Shown: piece after piece, positions 23,068 through 34,600 of the stretch
Position numbering within the stretch: position 1 is the stretch's first letter
How the letters are laid out: the number at the start of each line of letters is the position of its first letter
Assembly: GCA_028554755.1 (NCBI GenBank)
Contig: JAPTOF010000020.1
Location: 9,077,501-9,141,500 of the forward strand
Direction of reading: 5' to 3'
Length of the DNA: 64,000 nt
Origin: Cordia subcordata
Lineage: Eukaryota; Streptophyta; Magnoliopsida; Boraginales; Cordiaceae
Made by a program: the position numbers and the translations under genes
The notes under the pieces: model-generated
The model's database searches: none
What the model was told of the DNA's origin: nothing
The model's input: the letters and a program-made list of their open reading frames with translations, nothing else

Positions 23068-24228
23068 GTAAGTTTTCTCCTTTTTTTTTGGACCGAATTT
23101 ATATGTTTTAATGTGTTTGTTTGTTTAATTTATATGATGTTAAATTTCGAAATTATATGTTAATTACATGTTGCCTACGTCTAATTTGAAAATTATATTA
23201 TTGTTTAGTTTAGTGGAATATTAATCATATTGGTTTATTTTATATGTTAATTATATGTTGCTTAATACGTTAAATTTTAAAATTAGACAATTGTTTAGTT
23301 TAGTGGAATATTAATTTTGTTGGTTTAATTTATATGTTAATTATATGTTGATTTATTTCGAATATTAATCATTTTATGATGATAGGATGTATTAATCATT
23401 GTGTATATAATTTGTGTACATATAATCGATGCATATAATTAGTGTGAATTTATAATTATTCAATTAATTATATGGAGTTTTAGGGTTTTAGTGGCGTTTA
23501 AGGGTTTTAGTGGAATTTTAGGATTAATTATGTTAATTATTAGTCAATTTAAGATGACGTTATGTAATAATTAAGTATTATACGATGTAGTTCTAAAGTA
23601 TTTAACATGAATTTTTATAAATTTTAAATAATATAAAATTTAAGAAATGAGAAAATTAAAGTTATGGGGCATATAGTAAGTAACTGAAGTTAGGGTTTTA
23701 GTGGAGTTTTAGGATTAATTATGTTCATTATTAGTAATTTTAAGATGAAGTGATATATTTGTTCAATATTAAAGTTGTAGTTCTAAAGTAATTAGTAATA
23801 AATTTTTTGACGTTTAGATAATGTTAAGCAGTAATAATTTTATTTGTTGTGCAACTTTGATTTGAAAATTATATTATTTTTTATTTTAGTGGAATATTAA
23901 TCATGTTGGTTTATTTTATATGTTTATTATATGTTACTTAATACATTAAATTTCAAAATTAGATTATTGTTTATTTTAGTGGAATATTAATCATGTTGGT
24001 TTATTTTATATGTTAATTATATGTTGATTTATTATTTGGAATATTAATATTTTTATGATGATGGGATGTATTAATCGATGTAATTTTAAATAGTATGAAT
24101 GTAGAAAAATTAAAATATTATGAATTTTACAAAGTTAGCAAAATTAGTTAAATATTAAGGTTGCTTTAAACTAATTAGTAATAATTAGTACTTTTACATT
24201 TTTTTTTAATTTACTTAATGCTCGTAAG
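23068..24228 (+). other. 5' leader intron of the PMD gene
   Basis: AT-rich and non-coding, containing several related repeats around 'gtggaatattaatcatgttg' (near 23211, 23301, 23889 and 23980). The donor is gtaagt and the proposed acceptor is cgtaag. Confidence 0.45.
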
Positions 24229-24232
24229 ATCT

Positions 24233-26515
24233 ATGGCTCATAGACCGGCTTCTAGCGATAGTTCAGTGTTATGCTATTACTATGACCACCAGGTGAATTA
24301 TTTGTCGTCACCCCATCAGTTAGAGGAACACAAGATTTATAGGAGTGATAGAGAGTTATTCCTATGGATGAGCATCTCATGCGCACGGCTTTATTGAGAG
24401 CCGAATTTTTTGGATGTTATGCGGCGCGCTTCCATCTGGTTGACAATCCTCTTATTACTGCCTTGATTGAGAGGTGGCGACCAAAGACGCATACATTTCA
24501 TTTGCCTGTAGGCGAGGCCACGATCACACTCCAGGATGTCGCTGTATATTGGGGATTACCGATTGTTGGTCAGGTTGTCCCTGTGCTCGACGATACTAGT
24601 CGAACTCCGGAAGAGTGGTGGACACGTATTCATCAGTATATGGGGGTATATGTATCTTAGGACAAAATTAGTGGAAGTTCGATTAACATACCCCATCTAA
24701 GGGAATTGTACGTAGCCCAAGGCCCTCCGGGGAATCCTGATGTGGAGGAAGCAGAACGGCGAGCCCGTTTGTGAATTTTTTTGTTATTCGGCACCCATAT
24801 GTTCACTGATACGACAGGAAATAAATTATCGTTACATTGGTTAGACTTTTTGATTGACTTTGATCATATCAGTGAATATAATTGGGGGGCAGCATGCCTA
24901 GCGCATCTGTATAGATGGCTTTGTAAGGCTTGTTGCCGTGATTGTAGAGGCATGTGCGGGGCCGTCATGCTCATTCAGGTAACACACTTACTCATCTCAT
25001 TATTGTTAATGATATTTGAAGACGTATTATTGCTTATAATATAATTATCTTGTACAATGCAGTTTTTTGCTTGGGACAGACTCACGGCTTTTAGGCCAAC
25101 ACTGTGTGAGCAGACGGATAGGCACCATCAGAGGGATGGGCAAGCTGCTCACCCTGATTTCCCGTTGCCAGGCCCACCACGTGGCTACATGTTCTTTGCG
25201 AGGAAGGATCTGAAGTGGGTTGCGGGCCGTGCTGGTTTGAACAAGGCGTGGGACATGATTGACCGCTTGCAGCCCGGCGAGGTTTGAAAAAATTTACATC
25301 TCACATTTATTACTCTCCCTTGTTAATATACGTTGTATGTTTTATAAACTAATCTGCCGTTATTATTGTGTTCCCAGTTTATTTGGCAGCCATTCGAGCA
25401 TGCAATGGGTGGTTTGCCACATTACTGTTTGGAAAATGCGAAAGCGTGGCGAGCATGTGCACCCCTCATCGTTGGTATACAGGTTGAGTGGCACCGTCCT
25501 GATCGGGTACTTCGGCAGTTCGGCATGCGGCAGACGATCCTCGTTAATCCACCAGCATGGCAGAAGCACCGGGACGGGAAAGATAAGATTATAGCCGAAT
25601 AATATAATTCGGCAGTCGACATGTGGGTCAATTGGGAAAACACCGTTGTGGCGACGGAGTTAGAGGACTTTCCCGATCCTGGGGCTTTGAGGGCGTATAT
25701 GAGATGGTACCGAGGGATAACCATACTACATGCTGGACACCCTCGGACTAGTCATACAGACGACGGCTACGTTGCGTCGGCCCACGATGAGAACAGTCTG
25801 GTTAGTGCAATATGAATGTTTTCCCATAAATTCGAATTTAGTACGCATTGATGCAATACCTATTAAAATTTCTGAAATTTTTCTTTAGGCGGTATACGCT
25901 CAGCATGTGGTTAACCACAGTAGGAGTATTATACGGCAGTACGAGGCGGGAGAATTACGAGTAGATGCGACTGCTCTTGATTATATGGTGAGTCATCTGC
26001 AGGTCCTGCACATCAGAGGTCAGGCCGTACTTCAGCAGACCCAGCATGAGCACCTGTTGGAAGACACGACAGCCATGTATGACGTCCAACGTCCGCAACC
26101 GCCTCCACAAACTTTACATTGGTCGGGACAGCGGAGCCGTCATCATTATACCACTCAGGAGCCCAGCACTTCATACACACCGCCGCAGCCTGGTAGGTCT
26201 AGCCAGTTCGAGTACGACGGTCCGTGGGTCGATCCCAGCACTTTATACATGCCGTCAAACCATGGTAGGTTTAGCCAGTTTAAGTATGGCGGTCATTACA
26301 ACAGAGCTCAAAGACTCGAACACGCCACCGCAGGGCCGTTATCTACCGCTGATTATCCGATAGATGATCGATCACGAGCCGTGTTCGAGGAGGACCATCG
26401 ATCGCGCCATACTCGTAGACGCACACGCCACCGTGATCCACCGCCACGCGCTTTACCCGACCGACCAGCAGGGCCTGAGGCCCGATTATTACACGCCTTC
26501 TCAGTATTGATGTAA
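24233..26515 (+). pseudogene. Plant mobile domain (PMD, MAIN-like) gene of the MULE, four coding exons
   Basis: Exons 24233-24978, 25063-25281, 25378-25800 and 25889-26515 have GT donors and AG acceptors that keep frame. The encoded protein matches the aminotransferase-like plant mobile domain: LITALIERWRPKTHTFHLP, ITLQDVAVYWGLP, DFDHISEYNWGAACLAHLY, FFAWDRLTAFRP, AWRACAPLIVG and VLRQFGMRQ. Exon 4 encodes a Pro/Gln/Arg-rich tail ending LLHAFSVLM. PMD proteins occur as host genes of the MAIN/MAIL family, involved in silencing and development, and as transposon passengers; the transposon form's function is unknown. Lesions are a frameshift near 24360 between the ATG segment (MAHRPASSDSSV) and the domain, TAG at 24658, TGA at 24772 and TAA at 25600. 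With so few lesions, decay is fairly recent. Confidence 0.88.
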
Positions 26516-26735
26516 TTGAATAGACATTTTACATTTCAAACTTATTTTAGTAATTCTATGTAATTGAACTTTCATTTTTCATTGTTTTTCGTACTTATTA
26601 TCATGTCTCGATATAAATTGTGTTGATGTTGACAATATTTTGAGATGGAAAGATTTGACAATATCTTTTATTGAAAACATTACACACCATAGTGGAAAAG
26701 ACTAATTAGCATCACATGCTACAACTTCATGATAA
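26516..26735. other. Convergent 3' ends of the PMD and transposase genes
   Basis: About 220 bp of AT-rich sequence separates the two converging reading frames. Both transcripts would end here. Confidence 0.5.
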
Positions 26736-29345
26736 CCATTCGAAGCTACGTATCTATTCTTAAGGGGCAATTTGGTGCAATATGCCCAGGGTTACGGCAA
26801 TAACCACACTTTCTTCTGCCTACTTGGTCGGAATTGTCCATCTCGTTTGGTATACGCCGAGTTCTTTCCCTCCCACGTCTTCTGTCGCGCACTCGTAAAG
26901 CATCGGGAGTAACGTCCAACTGGGTCCTGGAGGCCAGTAAAATTCATGTCCAAGGGGTTGAAATTTCATATTATATGTTGCCTCGAATGACTCTACCGTA
27001 TAATGAAGATCAACTATGGTTGAAGGGTTTCCACCCCTATAACGGGCAACATATTGGGCATGAGAGCATGGCATATGATAGGCTGTTCACTTGCCACATG
27101 TACATGTTCGTCCCTCCCAATCTACCTCTTGTTCGTTGGGAACATCGTTCCATCGTTCTGGCATTCCACCGACCTGGTACCACTTCTCTAGTCTGAATGC
27201 ATGCAATCGCATCCGGTGTGAAGACGTTTCCCACTTTTCATATTTTTCTCTCGCTCAATCTGTCAGAATACGACCATCTCTACGCATGTGCATCGCGTTT
27301 GCCAACCTATCGTGGAAATATCCCTTTAGCTTTAAAAAAGTGTTATTTACTAGTGTTGTAATGGGCAATTCCCTAGCTCCGACAATCACACCATTGAAGC
27401 ATTCAACATTATTTGTTGTCAGCACTCCCCATCTATAATCCCCATCGTGGCTCAATGTCCATGACTCTGGACCGAGGTCGGCTAACATCTGGTGTACCCG
27501 TGTACCAACGCCAGTGGGTCGTGGGTCAATATTACGAATACTATCCATGGCGGCGATGTGCTTCCGTTTCTGGCTTTCTTTTCCAGCTATCCAATACATG
27601 TCTTTTGTGAATTGGTTGTGCCATCTTTTCATCACATTGCTTTTTAGGTGTCTCAAGCAAATGCGATGCTTCACTTGAAGTCGGCCGTCGGATGTTATTG
27701 TATTGATAACTGCCGCGATTCCTGCGTGCCGATCAGACAGAATACAAACTGTTGACATGTCGTTTAAAAAGCACTGACTTACCTTCTCCAGGAACCACCT
27801 CCAACTATTTGTACTCTCGCCATCGACAACGGCAAATGCCAACGGTAATATATGGTCGTTGGCATCTATCGCTAAGGCGACAAGCAGGTGGCCCTTGTAC
27901 TTCTCATGCAGATGTGTTCCATCCAACGAGAGTACAGGTCAACAGTGCCTCCATGCCATGATGCACGGACCAAAAGCCCAAAAAACATAGTGGAAAATTT
28001 TTTCTATTTCAGTTGAACCCTGGGCGAACTTGTAGTGGACAACGGTTCCCGAATTCTTTGCAATTATGGCGACAAAAAAGCGCGGCAGCATCTTGTATGA
28101 CATGTCCCAGTCTCCAAAAACTAGTTGGATTGCCTTATTCCTACCACGCCACGCTTTCCCGTACGTTATATCAAAATTTAAAGTCTTCTTTACGTGAGCT
28201 TGGACAAGACGTACCTCGAAATCAGGCTTCTCTGCAACAAAATGTCTAACCATGTAGCTGACCAGACCAGATGGTAGATTTCTATGGTTTGGCCCGCATA
28301 TATCTCCCATGCAAATATGCATGCTTTGGTACCTCGTAATCTCGAACATCTTGTGTGTGCATTTTTTTACTGCACGAACCTTCCACTTGCATGGTGTCCT
28401 AGGATTGCTTGATTCGTAGCAACGTATGTCCCACAAAGACTTATTCGACTTCACCACCCTGTATTCTCGTTTATGTTTGATCACGTTTTGTTGAACAGCC
28501 CGTATAAGATCAACCTTTTTCGGGAACACCATGCGTTTGGCCAACTCCATCCGTCTCTTGTCCCACATTGGTCTCTCCATTGGAGGCTCATTTGAAGTGA
28601 TGTAATACTCTGTCCTAGCTGTGTGGAAAGCTACTGGTTCTTCCTCCTCTAGATCCGGCTCTAGCTCTTCGCCATTGCCTGGCCCCACATCAACTTCTTC
28701 GCTGTGAGATTAAACTTTCTACTGACACAACATCTTCCTCCTCGTTGAAGTGGACGTCCTCATCTACTTCTTCCGATTCAGATAAAACAGAATCTAATCC
28801 CACCTCGAACATCTCCCGAATGTCACTAGCTTGAGAGGGTCCTCCAACTTCAAATGTGGGGCGTAGCGGTGGAGAAAGGGAAAATATGGCAAACCCTGCC
28901 GTTGTAGTTGGAATGTTGACTTCTGCATTGACATAATAAGGTGGTTCCACATTCAAGTCCGCAAATCACCAACAACTTCTTGTAGTGTTGCTTCTTCATT
29001 TGAAGGTCGTGGATTGTACACGACATCACTTTGCACGCCTACGACAACGCGCGCACATCTCCTATTCATATCTATGCAAGTCGCTTCGTACATGTCCTGT
29101 ACATCTTCGTCATCCTTAATGCCACTGGGGTAATAATATATTTGTTGTAGGTTTATGTCCCATTTGGGATCACGATAACACAACTCAACTCTATCGATAG
29201 TAGGCCGCAATTGAAGCTTCGTGAATATACGAGATACAAACTGATTGTATGTCGTTCTGGGAAGAATTTTTATTTTACGTGGTAAGTTTGGACCTACATA
29301 GTCGAGCCCATGATCTGTTTCAATTTTGTTGCCACCGTAATATAA
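26736..29345 (-). pseudogene. MuDR-type MULE transposase gene (disrupted)
   Basis: Read on the minus strand, the order is an N-terminal segment (YVYLYYGGNKIETDHGLDYV), an acidic region, a MuDR DNA-binding region (DIRCYESSNPRTPCKWKV; MHICMGDICGPNHRNL), the DDE transposase core (LDGTHLHEKYKGHLL, ILSDRHAGI, TTNNVECFNGVI), a SWIM-type segment (SHAQYVARYRGGNPSTIVD) and a C-terminal CCHC knuckle CGYCRNPGHIAPNC near 26790. Lesions are frameshifts near 28955, 28712 and 27255 and in the SWIM region, plus a TGA at 27939-27941 where relatives have Arg just before the first catalytic Asp. The enzyme would cut and paste the element by its TIRs. It is the largest coding unit of the element and identifies it as a MULE. 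Confidence 0.9.
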
Positions 29346-29570
29346 ATATACGTAACTGCATCAACATTTGCATTCATCTTTTTGGGTGAAAAAAAAATAT
29401 CTAACGTGACTTAGATGTGAATGAGTTACAGAAGAGAGGGAAGTGGACTGGTTAGTGGTATAGCAGCAAATCCAAATTTTGAAAATGCTACGTAATGTGA
29501 CTTATCGTATGAACGTTTGTAAGGTTAGTGATTTTGGAACGAGATGATGAAGGGAGAAGTGGGGTGTGCA

Positions 29571-29577
29571 TTATATA
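29571..29577 (-). promoter_or_regulatory. TATA box candidate for the transposase gene
   Basis: Reads tatataa on the minus strand, about 230 bp upstream of the first recognisable transposase codons and just inside the palindrome array. Position and sequence are the only evidence. Confidence 0.4.
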
Positions 29578-29585
29578 GTAACAAA

Positions 29586-30300
29586 TTCGAACTTAGAAAT
29601 TCGGATTTTAAAATTCTGATTTTGGACTTATAACCTAACTCGAATTTTAAAAACTCGAAACAACAAAATCGCAAGTCAGAAGTTCGAAAGTTTGAAAATT
29701 TCGAACTTAGAAATTCGGATTTTAAAATTCTGAGTTTGGACTTATAACCTAACTCGAATTTTAAAAACTCGAAACAACAAAATCGCAAGTCAGAAGTTCG
29801 AAAGTTTGAAAATTTCAAACTTCGAAAGTTCAAATTTTTCAAACTTCGAACTTCACAAGTTCGAAAATGCACATCTCTGACAAAAATTTTATTCTCTGCT
29901 CTGTTCTGCCTTTGATTATGTCGGAATCTTGTAAACTCGAACTTCTAAAGTTCGAAACATGATATTATTATCTGCCTCCTGATATTATTCTCTGCCCTCC
30001 GTCACATCGTCGCAACATCGTCACAGAAGGAATCCTGCAAACCCTAGCACCCTATTTTCGAACTTCATAAGTTCGAAGTGATGCTTTTGACCTTTTGTAG
30101 TTCGAGTAAGAAAATCCTGCAAACCCTAGTACCCTATTTTCGAACTTCAAAAGTTCGAACTTATGCTTTCGAACTTTTGAAGTTTGAGCAAGAAAATATA
30201 AAGTTCGATATCGAAGCTTCGTAATTCGAATATATTTTCGAACTTTCGAAGTCCGATATCGAGTTTTCAACATTCGTGATCGGACTTCATAAGTTCGAAA
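29586..30300. repeat. Right subterminal palindrome array with tandem repeats
   Basis: The same motif family as at the left end. It includes a near-perfect 114-bp tandem duplication (29586-29699 and 29700-29813) and a second tandem of roughly 75-80 bp around 30036-30190 starting 'gcaaaccctag'. It lies upstream of the transposase gene. Confidence 0.8.
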
Positions 30301-30381
30301 AGTCTACTTTTGCTACTCCCCTCAAAACTGGGTTATTTTTTAAAGTAAATTAAAAAATAAGGTTAAAAATAAAAATAACCC
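30281..30381 (-). repeat. MULE right terminal inverted repeat
   Basis: Partner of the left TIR; it ends aaaaataaccc directly before the 10-bp target duplication. Confidence 0.9.
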
Positions 30382-30391
30382 GTAGGTCAGC

Positions 30392-31699
30392 TTACTCTTA
30401 AGGAAGCTTCCAAATACGCTGACCATCCTTATTCTGCTCATCACCATAATCAATGTGCGCTTCTAGTATGACTAACTCCGATAGCCTTCTTATTTTTTTA
30501 TTTTTTATTTTCCGTGTACAGAAAGTCACCTTCTTTCTCTCTGCATTTGAGGGCCTCTTTTTAATTTTACTCTAATAATCTCTTTTACTTTTATTTTTCA
30601 GAGACTCTCTATCTTAGTTAACTCCAACAACCTTTTTTATTTTTTTATTCCTTATTAATCTTCATATTCAATATTTTTATTTATTTGCAATATACATTAT
30701 CTTATTTTTTAAAAAAATTTAAGGCTATTTTTAAAAGAATTAATTATTAGCACTAATTTCCAATTTAAGTTTTTAATTTTACAATTATTTTCCAATTTGA
30801 ATAAATAAATTTACGAAAATAACAACATATAAATAATTGAACTTGAATATTAAAATCATAAGAAGCTCAAAAATCCAAAGTAGTAAACTATAATCGTCAA
30901 ATGTAAAGTTTCAAACTTATAACAACTGCAAATTAAAAGCTTAAAATAAATATTATAACTAATAAATAACTAAACTATAAATATATATATTATAGGGAGG
31001 GGATGGGGGGTGAGGAGTTGGCTCGCCAAAATTGTGGAGCCAAAAAGCCTTTTTTGTGACTTCCTACCAGATAGAGACTTTGTAGGGAGGTTGTTGGAGT
31101 TCTTTCTCCATATATGCTTCCCTACACCGGTAAACATTGTCATTATTGTAGGGAATATATTAGAGATAACCTAATACACATATATATACACATACAAAAT
31201 AAAAAAAATAAAAAAACGATAATAAACTTTAAATTTAGCAGTGCGATGTTATATGTAATTTGAGGTTGGGTATTTTTTTTAGAGTTTCTTTTTTCATTGA
31301 GTTTTTTTGTAAGTGGACTTCCTAGTAGGAATTAAGTCTATGCAGATATTATCTCAATGGCCAATTATTAGCTTTATGCTGTCTTTGGAATGAGATTATC
31401 ATAAGATGATTTTCTTATTTCTTATTGATGTGAAAAAGATAATTATTTTTATTTTATAAGATATAAAACATTTTATTACAAGAGTCCTATAAAGATCCAA
31501 AAACAAATCATATTTTTTTTATCTTATAAAAAAATAAGCAATCCCTCATTGTCTTATTTTTTCTCATTATAAATAATATCACAAACATCTTTAAAAATTC
31601 AAATCAAATAATAATTTTCTATATATAAAAGAATTTTAAAATAAGCCTATACCAAATAAAGCATTAATGTGTTTCGTACTGTATTTCTGTGTGCTGTGA
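30392..31699. other. Non-coding intron DNA between MULE and Copia element, with inverted repeats
   Basis: No gene. The pair actccaacaacct (about 30619) and aggttgttggagt (about 31095) is a perfect 13-bp inverted repeat around 480 bp of AT-rich DNA and may mark an old MITE. Its outer limits and target duplication could not be fixed. Confidence 0.4.
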
Positions 31700-34600
31700 G
31701 CAGTACAACTCACGCGATTTTGGCTTTGGAAACGAAAAGTAGTGGCAGGAATCAAACCCTGTCCATGAGAAATTAAAGCAAAAACAAAAGGAATATGTTG
31801 TCTACATTGCGTGCATCTGTGCTATAGGATGGCAAAGTTAATTTCTTTCTATGTCAAATTTGTTTGGCACATTTGCTTCCATTTCTTTCTATAAATAACA
31901 GTACTTTTTCTTTAGCAGCAGTGGAATGAAGTTAAACATCCGAAGCAGCGACGAAAATCAGAGAGAAAACATAGGGTTCGTTCGGTAACGCTGTCAAAAA
32001 TCTTAAAAACGAGAACTAGAACCATAAACAAAAAACTTTCAACAACAATTAAAAACAGAAATTGTAAACGTGTTTGGTTAAATTATAGAATCTATAAACT
32101 AACCTCAAAAACAAATTTGGTTGTCCGTAGCTTACAAACTATTTTTGACTCTTATTTTTTATTTTAGTATTTTGTATTAATTAGAATACATAAAAATATT
32201 TGAGAATATTTTGTAAAAAAATAATGAGAATATTTTAAAATTAATTTATTTTCTTTAAGATTATAATTTAAAAAATAATTTTAATTATTTTGAGACTATA
32301 TTTTTATTTTCATTTTTGAATTTTTTAGAATTTTAATTTATTAATTTATTTTTTAAAAGGTGTCAAAAAATCATCTTAATAATGCTTTTAAAAATGAATT
32401 ATAAGAACAATTATTTTTAAAAATAATTTATAAGAATAGTTTTTTTAAAATAATTAATAAGAATAGTTGTTTTTTAAAATAAATTTAATTTTAATTTAAT
32501 TAAAATATTTTTAAAAAAATAATTTTAATTTATCAAATAATGTTTAAAAGTTTTTAATTTATTAAATTTATTTTAAAATAATAAATTTATTAAAATGATT
32601 TTTAATTTTATTAAAATTATTTTCAAAAAATATTTTTAAGTGAAAATTATTTATTTATTTTAAAAATATTTTTTGAAAAATTAATTTTTTTAATATTTTT
32701 AAATAATTTTAATTTTAATAATTATTTTTTAAAAAATTAATGAGTTTGTATTAAATTTGGAAAGATAATTCTAAAAGGTATTCATCACAAAGTGAATAAA
32801 AGTTTTGAAAACCTATTGCCACAACCTGAGAAAACCACTTTTTCTTGTTTATTAAAGTTGCAAAAACAGGTTATTGGCTTTTGTTTTTCCAGAAAACAAA
32901 AACGGAAACAAACAGACTGGTTTTCAAATTTTGATCAACAAAAACAAAAAACCAAAAATAGCAACGATGCCAAACGAGCCCTAGTTTCTCATGATCGATT
33001 TTTCCTTTCATTTGATATCTTTGATTGTGTGATAGTTTATCCTATTATAAGAAAGAATATTGTAGTTTTCTTCTTATTTTAACAAGAAAATTATAAAATA
33101 TTTTTGCACATAATTAAATCCTCCTTGCCTGTATTTTTTACCTCAATTTTTGAGGGATTCTACATAAATTTTGAGGTCTTAGGTATCTACTTTCTCATTC
33201 TTATTTTAGTTGCACGATCTTGTTTCGATATTATCATTCTACAATGCCACACTCCAATAATGTTATAAGAGCTACAAGTCGATGGTACTGTTCACGTTAA
33301 ATTCAAGTGTTACTATGAACAGTTATAGGCCATCCCTATATATACAAAGTATTGTTAGCATTATTCATTGTGAAATGGTGCAAGTCAATTCAAGTTAGGA
33401 AGTAGATAGTCATTAATGCTATGACAGTGAAATTTAAAATGGAGAAGTTTAACAAGAGCATTTTCTCCCTATGGACATTGAAGATGAAAGCCATCTTAAG
33501 AAGGTATAAATGTCTTGCTGGGGATTAGAGATAGGCTACTAGGGATGTAATTGATAACAAGTGGAAAGAGATGGACGATATTATAATGGCCAATTTACAT
33601 TTGGCATTGGCAGATTCGGTGTCAACAAGGACCTATAAAAAAAAGTCAATAAAAGAAATTTAGTACATGCTAACTAATTTATATGAGGTCAAGTTACTCC
33701 ATAACAAGATCTTCTTGAAGAGAAGACTTTGTATTCTTCTAGTAGGTGAGTTACACCAATAGCTAATCACATCAATACTTTAAATACGATATTTTTGCAA
33801 CTTGTTTCGTTGGGTCATAAAATAGAGAAGGTTGAACATAAGGAGATTCTAATTCAAGTCTGTCCAACTTGTATTATTAACTTGTCATCAATTACCAACA
33901 AAATTCCTACAAACAATCTAGTCTTTATTGGTATTGTAGCCACTATTCTAGAAGAGAAATCTTGGCACAAATATGGAGGATAGATTGGAAAGCTCAAAAC
34001 AAGGAGAGGTGTTAACGATTGCAGGACGTAGATGAACAAAATGTGAGTAGGAATCATCACCATAGTATGCTAAATTAAAAAGTAGAAAAAATTATCAATT
34101 GCCACAATTGGGGCAAGAAGAAGCACGTGAAGAAGGATTGTCAGCATAAACATGACAACTTCCAAGGTCACAAACTCTCAAAGATATGTTGCCGCTACTT
34201 CTGGTAATAATGATATTTTATACAGCTAAATAGCTATGGTTTCTAATGGTAAAAAGAAAGGTCATTGATATTTGAATAATGGATTTAAGAGCAATATGGC
34301 ACATGACCTTTCATCGATAATTGTTGCACATGTTTAGACCTAGTGGTCTGGAAGACCATTATACATATTATAAAAGGTTAGGAAATCATGATTTCATTAT
34401 TCTACTACTTTATGTAGATCAAATGCTAGCAGCAGGTCCTAGTAAAGATCATCTCTAAGAATAGAAGGCACAATTGGTTAGGGAGTTCGATATGAACGAT
34501 ATGGGACCAACAAAAAAAACTTTTAAGAACATAAATACGTCGGAATAGAAAAGGTAAGAAAGTATGGATTTCTTAGAAGAACTACTTTAGGAAATCTTGA

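Larger units (their letters stand above)
22403..30381. mobile_element. Complete Mutator-like element (MULE) carrying transposase and PMD genes
   Basis: The 7979-bp element begins gggttatttttatttttaac and ends with its inverse. The terminal inverted repeats (22403-22504 and 30281-30381) match well apart from an internal stretch. It is flanked by a perfect 10-bp direct repeat gtaggtcagc (22393-22402 and 30382-30391). It carries a plus-strand plant mobile domain gene and a convergent minus-strand MuDR-type transposase gene, with long palindrome-rich subterminal regions at both ends. Both genes have stops or frameshifts, so this copy is not autonomous now. It lies between the ectodomain exon and the kinase exon of the receptor-kinase copy. 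Confidence 0.92.

Noticed and set aside
29586..30300. CRISPR-like array of regular palindromes
   Set aside because: Eukaryotic plant DNA. The repeats are irregular, without uniform spacers, and belong to a MULE subterminal region.
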